Of a stretch of 64,000 nt of DNA, positions 1 to 11,758 are shown piece by piece. The DNA comes from Saccopteryx bilineata (Eukaryota; Chordata; Mammalia; Chiroptera; Emballonuridae), in NCBI RefSeq assembly GCF_036850765.1, contig NC_089493.1, forward strand, positions 189,799,140-189,863,139, read 5' to 3'. Made by a program: the position numbers and the translations under genes. The notes beneath the pieces were generated by a model. It had not been told where the DNA came from. It was given only the letters and a program-made list of their open reading frames with translations, and ran no database searches. Every line of letters begins with the position of its first letter. The first letter of the stretch is position 1.

Positions 1-2509
1 TACAGAAGGCTCGAGACAGCTCCTCCATGCCAATGCCCCAGTCTATGGTGGCACTGGGGCTGAGATCTGAGCTGCTTTTACCCTTTCTCTCTCTCCCTCC
101 CTAATGAGCCCCTGCATGTCACCCTGGTGAGCCCCAACCCACTAGCACTGAGTGCACCGGTCGGGTCGGGCAGGGCACGGAGAGGAGGTGTACCCTCTTA
201 TTTCAGTGAAGTGCCGTCCGTACCAGACCCCTGCAGTCCAGAACAGTCTCTCCACAGTGCCCTTCTCTCCTGCCCACGTCCAAGTCCACCTGGCACATCT
301 GCTACTCTGACTGCTTAGGTAGCTCTGAGAAGACTTCCCAACCAGTTCCAGAACCTGGGCTTTCTCCTTCTAGTCGCTGTGATCGATCCCAGACCACTTT
401 CTTGCCTTTGAGGGAACAAGACTTCATCGAGCAATCTGTAGGTTCCACTTCTGAGGGGGACTCTCCTGTCTGGTTACAAGGCTGGAATAGCCTTTCCACT
501 AATGGGGGGGGGTCAGGGGGGGCAGACTAAGGCCATCCAGGGGCTTCTAAAGGTTCACCCCTAACGTTGCTCTATCAGGGGTTTCCAACTTGCACGTCCC
601 CTACAGCCCTAGGTCACTAGAAGTGGTGGCAGGAAAGAGTTTCAGTCACATCAGCTTATCATACACTTGGCTGTCTGATGAAAATTTCAAACACCCAGTC
701 CTGGAGTTGCTAACCAGCCAGCAGTATCTGGGGACTCTCAAGAGCTCAGTGTCAAGCCAGTCAATACTGAGTGGCAGCAGGAAACAGTGGCCCGGGCTAC
801 CTCCATGCTGAAGGGCTCTTGACCACACTCCACTTAGCGAAAGGTCAACATTGCGACACGCTGGCCAAGTGCGGCTAACGTGTACTGCCTGCCGGCACAG
901 CCGCCCTTCCCCGCGTGGATGCAGACCCCCGGCGGGGCGGGGCAGGCCAGGCCCTGAGGGGGGTCTTGGCAGCCTCAGGGGACCCCAGACCCCATCCTAT
1001 CCGATGGACTAAATGCACGTGATTCCCACATGGAATGCCACTTCTCCCTGCTGAACAAAAGTTTGAAAAGATTTTTCCGATTGTATTTTTAAATGTTTAA
1101 TTTTGATGTTGTCATTTTCTTGTCGTACTCGAGAGCCAATATTTAAGGTCAAACGTGTTTTAATAGGCTCCTAGGTCCAAGACATAGGATCTATAATGGG
1201 CTCCAAGTAATTCAATGCTCTCTTTTGAGTTTCAAAGCTCAGAACATCCCCCCTACCCCAAACCATGCTGCTCCAGAAAGAGGTGCGACAGGTGGGACGG
1301 GACTCGGGGGACAAGATCCGGAGACGGGGGAAGGACTTCAGTTCTAAGAGGGAAAGCAAGACCTCTGTTTACTCAGCAAAGACGGCCACTTGGTGCCCGG
1401 ACAGGGAGGGGCTTCAGGGTGAACTTGAGGGGCTCCTCTTTCCTCCAGAGCATGAGGACAGGGAGTTCCCGGGCAGGTGCAGCGGACGTGAGAATGAGCT
1501 ATCTCCTGACCCAATGGCGAGCTGCCCGACAGAGGGGGGGCTCCGTGGCCAGACACGCCCCCCAGGTGCAAAGGCTGCCTAGGAAGATGGCCACGGCACA
1601 TCAGTCCTGGTGACAGGTGGAGCAGGGGCTGGTGGCACGCCCAGGCTGGGGGCCCCGAGTTCTTTTGTGCGCCGGGAGAAAGGGCCTTTTAATGAGCGTG
1701 GGCCCGCGGGCCGGATCAATGCGAACCAATTCCAGTCAGTTCCAATCAGGGGTAAGAGATCAATGGAGGAACAGCAATGAGGTTTAGGTAAGTCAGATCC
1801 TTACTGAGCGGATTAATTTCCGAGATAATCAAAATGTCAGAGGTTCCTCTTTCGGACGATTCTATTAGGTTGGTCGTCCCTTGATTCCTGACAGCCAGCC
1901 CCATGCCTCCTCTTTCCTTAACCTTGTGACGGATGGTCCCTCTTCCTCCGTCTCTCTCTGTGGGACTTTCTCCTCTCCCAAGTGGACCACGGGAAAGAGG
2001 TGACCAAAAATGACTTGGGAGTCATGGGAAGGCTCTGGTCAAAACCCTGGGGCAGTTGACGGACTCAGTTCCCCCTACTGGCATCTCACCCACCAGACAC
2101 ACTGGGAGAGTCGAGCCGGACAGATTCTTTCAAGCTGCCTTTCACACCGTGTTTGGGAGAGCAAGCTGAGTAACAACATCCCAAATGCTAATATGAAAAG
2201 AAAAATAAGGATGTTCATCATAAAGTGTGAGCCTGCACACTGCTAGGAGAGTTTCTGATCCTCTAGAGCAAGAAGGGAACTCGTCTTCGTTACTGGGAAC
2301 GATTTTGCTGGGCTGGGATGGCAGTGACACCAGGGAGGGTGGCCTCTCGTGGCCCTGTGGCCGGACGGAAGCTCCGGTCTCAACTTCCTCCCCTCATCTG
2401 GGCCGCGGTATTCCGTTTTTGTTTCTGCTGGACAGGATGAGCCCAGGCTCCGATGTGCCATTGCCCAAACAGAACACTGGCTCTGTGCTTGATGCCTTTG
2501 ACTTTGGGG

Positions 2510-2640
2510 GGTGATTTCATTTCCCTCTGGGCCTCAGTGTTATCAACTGTGAAATGGGGATGTTAATGGCGCCCCTTCCCAGGGTTGTTGTAGGGACTGA
2601 GATGGTTCATGGCAAGCGCTCAGCGCAAGGCCTGGCACAC
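2510..2640 (+). repeat. MIR SINE fragment
   Basis: GGGCCTCAGTGTTATCAACT, GTGAAATGGGGATGTTAATG, AGGGTTGTTGTAGGGACTGA and AAGGCCTGGCACAC are the 3' half of a MIR in sense. Confidence 0.8.
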
Positions 2641-3647
2641 CGCAACGTCCGACGCTGCTGTTGTCGGGAGGAGACTCGCTCCAGACCTGTCTCCCTCACC
2701 TATGGCCCTGCCTGGACAAGGCTGCCATCTCTGGTCCAGACACCAGGGCATCACGGTGGCTGGCGGCTCCTGCACGGTGTCCCGCAGTCATTTGCTGACA
2801 GAAACGCTGCATTCCCCACAGGCCAAGCCACCTTTATAGAAGATAAGGTGAATGGATACAAATGCCAATTTGTGAAAGGTGCCTTTTAGCCACAGACGCT
2901 AAATTAAATTTCCAGCAAATCCTTTTAGAGAGGGCCAGTGCTCATTCTCTATAAAATGTGGCTTTCTGAATTCAATATAAAAGCTTTCCTTTAGAAATCC
3001 CATTTATGACTTCCTTCCTCTCTCCTCTTCCCCCTTCTCCAGCACCAGGCCCCCACCCCTTTAATTACAGTGATGGGGGATTAGTCAGCTCATGTCTCTG
3101 GGGAGTCCCATATAGAGCCATCTCCGAAATAAACTGAAGAGAAAATGGCACAAGGCAGGGAGCAAAGAGAGCAGACGAGATTGATTGATTGATCTGAGCT
3201 CATCAGATGAGGGCTCGGGACCACGGGAGGAATGACAATAGAAACAAGGAGAATAAACTCTGCCACTCAAACACCCACACAAAACACCCGAGTCCCCGAC
3301 CTAGCCCTGACCCCCTCCTGTGGACCCCGCCCGGTTTCTCCTACACTGAAAATGACGAGAGGGCAAGTAGCAGTCACAGAAGAGCAGTCCCAGGAGCCGG
3401 GCTGCTGACGTTTGCAGGGAAGAGTCATCTTTCTCCTGCTCCACCCACGTGCCCGAGGCCCCCGGCCCTCCAGCCCGCAGGTGGTTTGCCGGGGACTTTG
3501 AAGAGGTCTGTGAAGACCCAGCGGTTTCCCTGAAACTCCATCACCACGCCATCCCATTTTAAAATGGTGGCGGCGGCGGGGGGGGGGGGGGAATGGATTT
3601 TCTTGGCTAAATTATCGTATCCTATGAGGGATCAAAGGAAGAACTGG

Positions 3648-4050
3648 CCCTGGCCAGTTGGCTCAGCGGTAGAGCTTCGGCCTGGCGTGCGGGGGACCCG
3701 GGTTCGATTCCCGGCCAGGGCACATAGGAGAGGCACCCATTTGCTTCTCCACCCCCCGCTCCTTCCTCTCTGTCTCTCTCTTCCCCTCCCACAGTCAAGG
3801 CTCCATTGGAGCAAAGATGGCCCGGGCGCTGGGGATGGCTCCTTGGCCTCTGCCCCAGGCGCTGGAGTGGCTCTGGTCGCGGCAGAGCGACACTCCGGAG
3901 GGGCAGAGCATCGCCCCCTGGTAGGCAGAGCGTTGCCCCTGGTGGGCGTGCTGGGTGGATCCCGGTCGGGCGCATGCGGGAGTCTGTCTGACTATCTCTC
4001 GCCGTTTCCAGCTTCAGAAAAATACAAAAAAAAAAAAAAAAAAAAAAAAA
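3648..4050 (+). repeat. Full-length tRNA-derived bat SINE, copy 1
   Basis: The element opens CCCTGGCCAGTTGGCTCAGC and carries a pol III A box (TGGCTCAGCGG) and B box (GGTTCGATTCC); the head pairs GCCCTGGCC with GGCCAGGGC. A C/T-rich linker leads to a second module (CAAGGCTCCATTGGAGC... GGATCCCGGTCGGGCGCATG) and a poly-A tail of roughly 30. A 14-bp direct repeat, AAAGGAAGAACTGG, flanks it at 3634-3647 and 4051-4064, the signature of L1-type insertion. The intact structure and exact duplication indicate a recent insertion. Open frames on both strands here are repeat-derived. Confidence 0.93.
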
Positions 4051-4479
4051 AAAGGAAGAACTGGAAAATGACGCTGGATGCTGGACCCTGATTCTGCTTC
4101 TTTTGTGACAACTAGTTTGTTGAGTGCACACCGTGACCAGACACACCTGAGTGTGTTTCGTCCTCCCAGCAGCTCGGAGGCGTGCCCTCCCCTCGCTGTC
4201 CTCGATGAACAGCCTTGCGCCCAGGACGCGGCCCACCTCGCGTGCGAGCCCCGGTCTGCCTGGCTCCCGGCACGTGTCCTCCTCGGACACTCTGTATCCT
4301 TTCCTCATAAACTGCCCGTTGGTCTTGGCTCCATTCTCGCCTGACGGAAGGTCACCTCCTCACCCAGGCAGGGCTGTCAGACGTCATGGGCATCGACGAC
4401 TCCCAGGGTGGCGTGAGGTGGGGAGGGCTTGCAGGAGCAGATGGCTGGGCTCACCCCCCAGGGATGCGAGTTCACGGGG

Positions 4480-4569
4480 CTGGGGTGGGGCTTGAAGTGT
4501 GGCTTTTCTAACAAGTTCTAGGGGAGGCTGATACTAGGAGCCTAGGGACCCCACTTTGGGGACCACTGC
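4480..4569 (+). mobile_element. MER5-like hAT 3' fragment
   Basis: GGGGTGGGGCTTGAAGTGTG, TTTCTAACAAGTTCTAGGGG and TTTGGGGACCACTG form the right half of a MER5A-like element with its terminal CCACTG. The left half is not recognisable. Confidence 0.65.
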
Positions 4570-4953
4570 TCTCGGGATTTTCACACCTCTGTAGAGCCCA
4601 TGTTGCTGAGGGGTCATGGATAAGCTGGTTGCTTCATACTTTTAGTCCAGATTTCTGGCTAAATAGTGATGATGGATGGTGATGACAATGACAATGATTG
4701 CAACAATAATAATAAAACATCATTATTATTTACTGTCTACGCCATGCCAGGCACTCCACACATGTAGCCTCCTCCGATACCCCCCACCCCGTGTATGGAG
4801 GATACAGAGGCCCCCCCAACCCCCCATCCCTGAGCTAATAATACAAGGCGCTGTGGGGAGCAGAGCCCTTTGCCTTGGCCCTAAATGTATCAGGTTGAAA
4901 GCTCGGTGGGGTGGAGTCTCCCCTACAGGTGATGTAAACACCGCGGAGGCCGG

Positions 4954-5912
4954 ACAACAAGCAAGCGTGAGTATGAGCTCCCGTAGGAAGACCCTAACCA
5001 CAAGCAAGGCGTGAGTATGAGCTCCCGTAGGAAGACCCCAACCACAAGCAAGGCATGAGTATGAGCTCCCGTGGGAAGACCCCAACCACAAGCAAGGCGT
5101 GAGTCTGAGCTCCTGTAGGAAGACCCCAACCACAAGCAAGGTGTGAGTATGAGCTCCCGTGGGAAGACCCCAACCACAAGCAAGGCGTGAGTATGAGCTC
5201 CCGTGGGAAGACCCCAACCACAAGCAAGGGGTGAGTATGAGCTCCCGTGGGAAGACCCCAACCACAAGCAAGGCGTGAGTATGAGCTCCCGTGGGAAGAC
5301 CCCAACCACAAGCAAGGCGTGAGTATGAGCTCCCGTGGGAAGACCCCAACCACAAGCAAGGCGTGAGTATGAGCTCCCGTGGGAAGACCCCAACCACAAG
5401 CAAGGGGTGAGTATGAGCTCCTGTGGGAAGACTCCAACCACAAGCAAGGCGTGAGTATGAGCTCCCTTGGGAAGACCCCAACCACAAGCAAGGCGTGAGT
5501 ATGAGCTCCCGTGGGAAGACCCCAACCACAAGCAAGGCGTGAGTATGAGCTCCCGTGGGAAGACCCCAACCACAAGCAAGGCGTGAGTATGAGCTCCCGT
5601 GGGAAGACCCCAACCACAAGCAAGGCATGAGTATGAGCTCCCGTGGGAAGACCCCAACCACAAGCAAGGCGTGAGTATGAGCTCCTGTGGGAAGACCCCA
5701 ACCACAAGCAAGGCATGAGTATGAGCTCCTGTGGGAAGACCCCAACCACAAGCAAGGCGTGAGTATGAGCTCCTGTGGGAAGACTCCAACCACAAGCAAG
5801 GCCTATGAGCTTCCGTGGGAAGACCCCAACAACAAGCAAGGTGTGAGTATGAGCTCCTGTGGGAAGACCCCAACCACAAGCAAGGTGTGAGTCTGAGCTC
5901 CCGTGGGAAGGC
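4954..5912. repeat. 44-bp minisatellite, about 22 units
   Basis: A tandem array of a 44-bp unit of the form GTGAGTATGAGCTCCCGTGG, GAAGACCCCAACCACAAGCAAGGC. Units are nearly identical, with scattered changes (CCCGT/CCTGT, GGCG/GGGG/GGTG) and one shortened unit of about 40 bp near 5800. The minus strand has no stop codon in any frame of the unit, which explains three overlapping long open frames there. Because 44 is not a multiple of three, each frame cycles through all three readings with a 44-residue period. This looks like repeat structure and not a gene. Confidence 0.97.
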
Positions 5913-6635
5913 CCTCAGCCGCTGCCTTCAGAGGAGCTCACAAAGAGGTTTCCGGCTGAGGACAGAGGCCCTCCCCAGGTGATAAGGGCAGTGACACTGC
6001 TCTGGGGGGGGGGAGCTATGGGGAGAGCTGCTTCCTGGGCACACACCTGGGAAGGCTGGGGCCCACCCTAACAAGAGCGATAAAGAACCAAGTTGTTGTG
6101 CTCCAGTATCAGAACGTCAGCTGGGTCAGATGAGCGGGAGAACGTGGTGGGTGAGGGCTAGGAGGGTGGGGACAAGGGGCGGCTAGGACCCCCTCTCCTC
6201 CACGGGCCCCCGCAGTACATCACTGTCACTGTCACAGAAGTGCCAGGGGTACGTGACATGAGATCAGGAAATGGTGGGTCATCACGTCCCAGGTGTGTAT
6301 GTTCTGTGACCACCCAACACTAATAGACTTTCCCATCGCGATGGAAAACACAAAGAAGATTCCCACAGTCCAGGAAGTGTCCCGGGATGAAGAGCAGTGA
6401 GTCTGTCTGCTGCGGAAGGGTGGGTCGGAACCAGGGATGGCACCCTGACCTGTCCCCCCACCCGCCTTCGCTCACCGACACCCCCCTTAGTCAAGAGCAG
6501 AAGGAGGCGGCATTGGGAGGGAAGAACCATCCGGCAGGCGGCAGCGTGCTAGGTCCCACTCACAGCTCAGAGGGCTGCCCTCGGGGCCGTGCCTGCTGGG
6601 AGCAAGTGTGCGGCGGAGCAGGGACCTTTACTCAC

Positions 6636-6707
6636 AGGGTTCGAATCTTCGGCATGTGGTTGAAGCTGGTGACCAGGATGCGGCTGATGTTGTTGTTGTT
6701 GAGGGTG
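6636..6707 (-). CDS. SLIT3: SLIT3 internal exon encoding LRR6 of the first LRR domain
   Basis: This 72-nt exon of the secreted axon-guidance protein SLIT3 is read on the minus strand. It encodes [20 protein letters not shown], then IRT and a split Leu, a standard 24-residue leucine-rich repeat. The wording (four Asn, then [18 protein letters not shown]) matches SLIT3 rather than the SLIT1 or SLIT2 versions as I remember them. The acceptor is a pyrimidine tract ending TTTTCCCAG with a TGCTGACC branch-like site about 31 nt upstream; the donor is GTGAGTAAAG. The first base completes a Leu codon begun by the LRR5 exon at 27357-27428 (GAG ATC CT + C ACC CTC), so the two exons join in frame. SLIT proteins signal through ROBO receptors, which contact the second LRR domain; this repeat is in the first. 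The next exon should encode the rest of that domain including its Cys-rich cap, and I did not find it at lower coordinates here. Exon number (about 7) is from family knowledge. Confidence 0.93.
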
Positions 6708-6954
6708 CTGGGAAAACAGAGGAGAAAGGGACATGGTCAGCAGGGGTGTGGTCTGAGGGGCACTAGAACGCTTTGGGGAAGTGGGGAAGGGAAGGAAGTG
6801 GCTGCAAGAGGGACCATGACCAACAGCCACGGGGCAGTTGGTGGAGCAGCTGGTGACAGGTGGATAGCTCTCCCGACCATGAGGGAATCCATGATTCCCT
6901 TTCTCAGGTGGGTCCCTCTTCCCCTCCGCTGCTGCTCAGTACTTACTGACTCAA

Positions 6955-7255
6955 CTGGAGCAATGGCACCGCTTCCTGAAAGCCTACTATGTGCTGAGTG
7001 CTTCGTTTCAATAGCTCTACTCCTCACCCCTGCAATGCCAGTTACATACCATCGTCCTCATTTCAGAGAGAGGGAAACGGAGCTACGTCATTTTGCATCG
7101 TACCACACAGTCCCACAAGGGAGGCAGTGCCCTCTGTCATACACGAGGAGGCTGAGCTAGAGAGGTCCAGTGGCTTTCCCAGGGACCCGCAGCTGCTAAG
7201 CCCTGGAGATGGGATTTGAACCCAGCTCTCTCTTGCTCCAAACCCCTTGTGCTGC
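6955..7255 (-). repeat. MIR fragment, antisense
   Basis: CCTCATTTCAGAGAGAGGGA, CTAGAGAGGTCCAGTGGC and GAGATGGGATTTGAACCCAG are the antisense landmarks of MIR. An interruption near 7090-7140 suggests an insertion or two fragments. Confidence 0.7.
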
Positions 7256-8408
7256 CCCGTGTGCCTACGTCCTCAAACAGGGTGCCACGTGGGAAGGTTA
7301 TTGTGACTCCTCCAGCACGTCTGATCTGTCAGTGAGCCGGAGGACAGGGACTCAGCATCCTCTTCCCTGTGCATCTCCGTGACCATGGATGGGGACTCCC
7401 CCCTCCCCGCAGGACTCAGCGCTGACTGGCTTCTTTGTAAGCAAAAAGGCAGGAGAGAGATGTGAGCTCCATTAACGGGTCAGAGTAAAATCAGGCTGCC
7501 AAAGAATGAAACTGGTCCAGGCGTGTGCAGCCCCGGGCTCCCCCTCCCACAGGAACCGAGGACAGCGGCCCAGGGACGGCGTGGCAGTCGAGGAAGCCAG
7601 CTGCCCAGGTGGAAAGGGTACGTAGCTGGCCGGCCTGTTCCGACCAGTCAGGCAGTGGTCTTTGCCTTTGGCTCTCAGGGAACGCCTTCTCTTCCCCTTA
7701 CAAGGCTCTCGAATATTCTCTATCTTGTGCATTACCTGACCTGCACATGGTTCAAATCGAGTCTTATGTAGTCTCGGTGTGTGGTCTCGGGCTCATTAGG
7801 AACATCTCTTGTCTACAGGTTCCTCGCTGGCGGATGGAGTCAGGTAATGGGACCACCTCAGAGACGGGTGACAGGCTTAGCAGGCAGGATGTCCTCGGTG
7901 AATGGAGGCTCCCATCTTACTGACATGGGTGGACAGAGCACCTGGCCTGTCTGGTCATTCCTGTTCCCCCCACGGGAACATAAACAGAGCATCGTCCAGC
8001 ACTGCGTGCCTCCTGCTCCCACCCACACAGGACTCCTTTCCCCGCCCTGGTGACCCCAGACCGCAGCAGGAGTCCAGTGACCACACCCCTCTCTCGGGCT
8101 GCTCCTTGGTCCCCCCTGCCCTGCTTGGCATTTGTCTGGCCAGTAAGACTAGGAGGGGCTCTGCTGTCACACAGGCACCGAAACGAATCCTCTTCCTCCC
8201 CTCCCTCCCCTGTTTACTGTGCAGCTACCATGTGTCTGGTGCTAATTTTAGGCGCATCACGTGGTAAAAAGAAATGAACAGACCAAGTTTACACTGCCTG
8301 CTTCTGCCCACCCTGCCACTTTACTAACGTACCCGGGCAGATGCTGTGCATTTTATGACGTTCAACAGAGCTGTTTTGCTTTATGCGGCTTATATTTTCT
8401 ATGAGCAT

Positions 8409-8436
8409 GTGTGTGTGTGTGTGTGTGTGTGTGTGA
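8409..8436 (+). repeat. (TG)n microsatellite
   Basis: About 13 uninterrupted TG dinucleotides. Confidence 0.95.
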
Positions 8437-8789
8437 GAGACTCTGTCCACTCAGGAAGCACTCAGAACATCTCATTAGACAGGGCTGAAGAACCTGTCAC
8501 TCCTGTCAGCAGGCTCTCTCTCCCGCCTTGGCAGGGAGCTACCTGGGGGTGGAAACTATGCCCCCCCCTTTTCTGTCAGACCAGAAATGCCTTCATTCCC
8601 CCTTCTATCCCTCCCAGAGTTCTAGACCCCGCCTGTGGGGGATACCGCATGGGGGTTGTTGACTACACAACCAACCGAAAGTCTGAGCATCCTCCTCATC
8701 TCTCGAAGGCAAGCAGCAGAACGCCTTTGCAGAAGAGCGGCTTCCTTCTGACGGGACCCGGCCATTCAACACCAGGTTGAATTCCCAGC

Positions 8790-9000
8790 CATCCCTAATT
8801 TAGCCGAACAGACAGCGCGGTTATATGCAGGGCTTCGACTAACTGCATCCGGCAGTGGTCCGGCAGCGATGACTTATTAATGTATTACCACACTGATATT
8901 TAAATGTGAGCCGTAATGAGGGCTATAAAACATTTACGATAATAGCAATTATTCCAGGACCAAACTGACTAAACACAGTATTCACATTCTCATGATGTGC
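8790..9000. other. Candidate conserved non-coding element
   Basis: A repeat-free segment with CTTATTAATGTATTACC, GATATTTAAATGTGAGC, CCGTAATGAGGGC and ATAGCAATTATTCC. Several TAAT/ATTA cores lie within 200 bp. Function is inferred from composition alone. Confidence 0.27.
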
Positions 9001-9234
9001 TGCACGGGGCTGGCCGGGCCCGCGATGTCACCGGGTGGGTGACCTCTTCGATGCCAAGCTCCGTGGCAGCTAGAGTTTTTGTTTCTCTAATAAACACAGA
9101 TTTATTTGATTTCCAGCCCTGGCAGCTTTGGCTCGTGCAGGGAGTGCTGCGCTCTCTTTGGTGCGTGGGCCCCTGCACAAGCAGCTGGTGTTCGATGGAG
9201 GGTGTGTCGTTGTCATGACCCCAGCACAGTGGAG

Positions 9235-9580
9235 CGGACCTGGTGAGCCTGGGCCTCGAAAGCAGAGACCCGGTTTCGATTCCGGCTCTGCCACGTACGG
9301 CCTGTGCAACTCTGAGTGAGTGTTCTTGGTCTTATTGGGTTTCCTCCCTTGGAACATGAAAATAACAATACCAGCGCCGCTCTTACACAGCTTCGGTGGG
9401 GATCAAACGATAGGGTACTAATCATCATCTGTATTAACTGAGAGCTTATTCAATGCCAGGCAGGCACTGGGCTAGGGGTTCTACCCGTACCAGCTCACGG
9501 GGTTCCTCCACCACCCTGTGAAGCGGGCCCTTTGTGACCGCGTCCGTTTCCCGGATGAGGCCAACGGGGGTGCCAGGATA
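9235..9580. repeat. Two MIR fragments, sense then antisense
   Basis: GGTTTCGATTCCGGCTCTGCC at about 9270 is the MIR core in sense. From about 9430 GAGAGCTTATTCAATGCCAG and CCGTTTCCCGGATGAGG fit an antisense MIR. The boundary between them is approximate. Confidence 0.7.
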
Positions 9581-9615
9581 TGGGTCCAAACAAGCCTGAC
9601 TCTGGGAACGATGCC

Positions 9616-10053
9616 TCTGTGCGTTGTCTATCGCTGCTGGGACAGGTCACCAATAATGTAGTGGCTTAACACAACACAAATTTACTCCTTATAGCCTGGA
9701 GGCTGGATGGCTAAAATGGGTCCACGGGACGGCGTGTTGTCCTGGGAGCCGCAGGAAGAGAGTTTGCTTCCTTGTCGTTTGCAGCATGGTGACCGCTCCC
9801 TGGCTCGTGGCCCCTCCTCCCCTGAGTCATTCCGACATCTTACTTCTGTGGTCACACCTCTTCCTGTTCACTGTGATCTCCTGTTTCTTTCTAATGAAGA
9901 CCCTTGTGATGGATGACATTTAGAGCCTAACCAGATAACCCAGGATAACCTATTTCCTGCCCACAATACTCAGTCCCATCTGCCAAGGCCCTTAGATTTG
10001 GAAGTTCCTGGGATGAAGACATGGACGTCTTTGGGGAAACATGATCAGCCTAG
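9616..10053 (+). repeat. Old LTR of the mammalian MaLR/ERVL type (solo)
   Basis: Contains CTATCGCTGCTGGGACAGG, TAGTGGCTTAACACAACACA, CTGGCTCGTGGCCCCTCC, ACCCAGGATAACCTATTTCC and GAAGACATGGACGTCTTTGGGG, a landmark order shared by a common mammalian MaLR/ERVL-class LTR. No internal retroviral genes adjoin it. The exact subfamily is uncertain. A related copy is at about 55040-55490. Confidence 0.65.
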
Positions 10054-10855
10054 AAAATACACTTGCTTGTGAAGCACACGGCTTGGCTCAGAGGCAATGG
10101 CCAATAATTATTAGCTATTATCACTGTAGCTTGTTGGTTAGTCCTTTACAGCTTAGGACGCAGTTTCACATTCGTCTCCTCTGATGCTTGGAGCATGCTG
10201 AAGTCGGAACTGTGATTCCCATTCTACAGATGGGCAATCTGAGTCCATAGGACGCAAGGGACCTCCCGGGGGAAGACCAGGAGCTCCTGGGGGGTGGGGT
10301 GTCAGGCCTTGCTGTTCTTTCTTTACACCAGTTCCTCCCCACCCGCCCACTGCCCCCTGCTCCAGCATAGACAAACCCCGTCACCGCCTCTCAAGGACCC
10401 AAAGCTGGAAATACCTGAACAAGCCTCCTATCATCTCTTGGTCTAGAATGTTTAACCCACAGAAAAATAACAGGTTTGGTCTGACAGTGACGTCCTCCCA
10501 CCCCCACTGGATGGCTCGTTCAGACCGAGCGAGGGTGACCTCACCACCGTCACCGTGCTCACCTCCACGTCCTGGCAGCGTCTGCCAGACCAGAGTCTAG
10601 GTTCCCTCCCGCTGCTCTGTCCCTCTGGAGACATTTTGAGAAAATACGCTTTATCCCCAAGTCGCCCAGGTTGGAGGTTTTCCCCCAAGTAAATGCTTTC
10701 AACTCAGTATTTTTCAAGTTCAGGGTCAGATTAATCGTATAAAACTTCAGGACCGCCGTGGCCTCCCCTTTTCTTGTCCTACCACAAGCTACTGAGTCGG
10801 CATTTCGGTACGAGTTGGAAACAAGGCGCCCCGCCCCCATAGGACGTCAACGACA

Positions 10856-11390
10856 GTCCACCTGCCTCCCGTTCCTCTCTTACAAAGCCCTTCCCGTCGC
10901 ACACACTGCGCTCACGTTGAGACCTCCACCTGCCTCCCGTTCCTCCTTACAAAGCCCTTCCCGTCGCACACACTGCGCTCACGTTGAGACCTCCACCTGC
11001 CTCCCATTCCTCCTTACAAAGCCCTTCCCGTCGCACACACTGCACTCACGTTGAGACCTCCACCTGCCTCCCGTTCCTCCTTACAAAGCCCTTCCCGTCG
11101 CACACACTGCGCTCACGTTGAGACCTCCACCTGCCTCCCATTCCTCCTTACAAAGCCCTTCCCGTCGCACACACTGCGCTCACGTTGAGACCTCCACCTG
11201 CCTCCCGTTCCTCCTTACAAAGCCCTTCCCGTCGCACACACTGCGCTCACGTTGAGACCTCCACCTGCCTCCCGTTCCTCCTTACAAAGCCCTTCCCGTC
11301 GCACACACTGCGCTCACGTTGAGACCTCCACCTGCCTCCCGTTCCTCTTACAAAGCCCTTCCCGTCGCACACACTGCGCTCACGTTGAGA
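10856..11390. repeat. 67-bp minisatellite, 8 units
   Basis: Eight tandem copies of a 67-bp unit containing CCACCTGCCTCCCGTTCCTC, TTACAAAGCCCTTCCCGTCG and CACACACTGCGCTCACGTTG. Most copies are almost identical; the third and fifth carry CCCATTCC in place of CCCGTTCC, and the first and last have small length changes in CCTCCTTAC. No spacers differ between the units. Confidence 0.97.
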
Positions 11391-11758
11391 CTACCTTGGA
11401 CCTGTGCACGGTCTAGTTTCTCTTCTGTTGCGCCAAACTTGGAGCATAGATGCCTAAAGAAAAGGGATCATTTTCCGGTTAAAATGATCTATGTGGACAA
11501 TGCTACTCCTATCAGTGGACCCCTTCTCGGTTGTGAGCACTAGAAAGAGGGCATTAAACTTTTCTTCCAGGGCCCGAGGGGATGAGTGAACTTATCATGG
11601 CTCCCACGGTGCAAGCGGAAAAGCAAACTTCATACCCTGTAAAAGTTCGGGCTTCCCTGTGTTCCTTAGTGAAATGCTGGGCTCCTGGGGCAAGACAAGG
11701 CCCCCACCCCCCGAGAATGATGAATGTGTGAGGAACTGTTGCACATTCTGGTCTGGCC

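Larger units (their letters stand above)
1..6635 (-). other. SLIT3: SLIT3 intron (5' part), downstream of the LRR6 exon
   Basis: Intronic sequence beginning at the LRR6 exon donor and running off the left edge. It contains a MIR (about 2510-2640), a full-length SINE (3648-4050), a MER5-like fragment (4480-4569) and a 44-bp minisatellite (4954-5912). I see no exon, RNA gene or recognisable repeat in 1-2500, 2650-3630 or 5915-6630. About 2860-3010 is AT-rich and repeat-free, with several TAAA/ATTA motifs, and could be conserved non-coding DNA. The small open frames in this tract have no domain or family signal. Confidence 0.85.

Noticed and set aside
3648..3721. tRNA gene
   Set aside because: A and B boxes and a paired stem are present, but the segment is the head of a SINE with target-site duplication. 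The same head recurs at 18.77 and 37.53 kb.
3622..4308. Minus-strand open frame of 228 codons
   Set aside because: It crosses a full-length SINE, its poly-A tail (read as a Phe run) and flanking DNA, so it is not a gene.
4726..5879. Three overlapping minus-strand open frames of about 280-360 codons
   Set aside because: They are the same 44-bp minisatellite read in different frames. They lack a start context, domains or codon bias, and depend wholly on the repeat unit lacking stops.
4954..5912. CRISPR array
   Set aside because: Direct repeats are contiguous without unique spacers, and the DNA is mammalian. The same applies to the 67-bp array at 10.86-11.39 kb.
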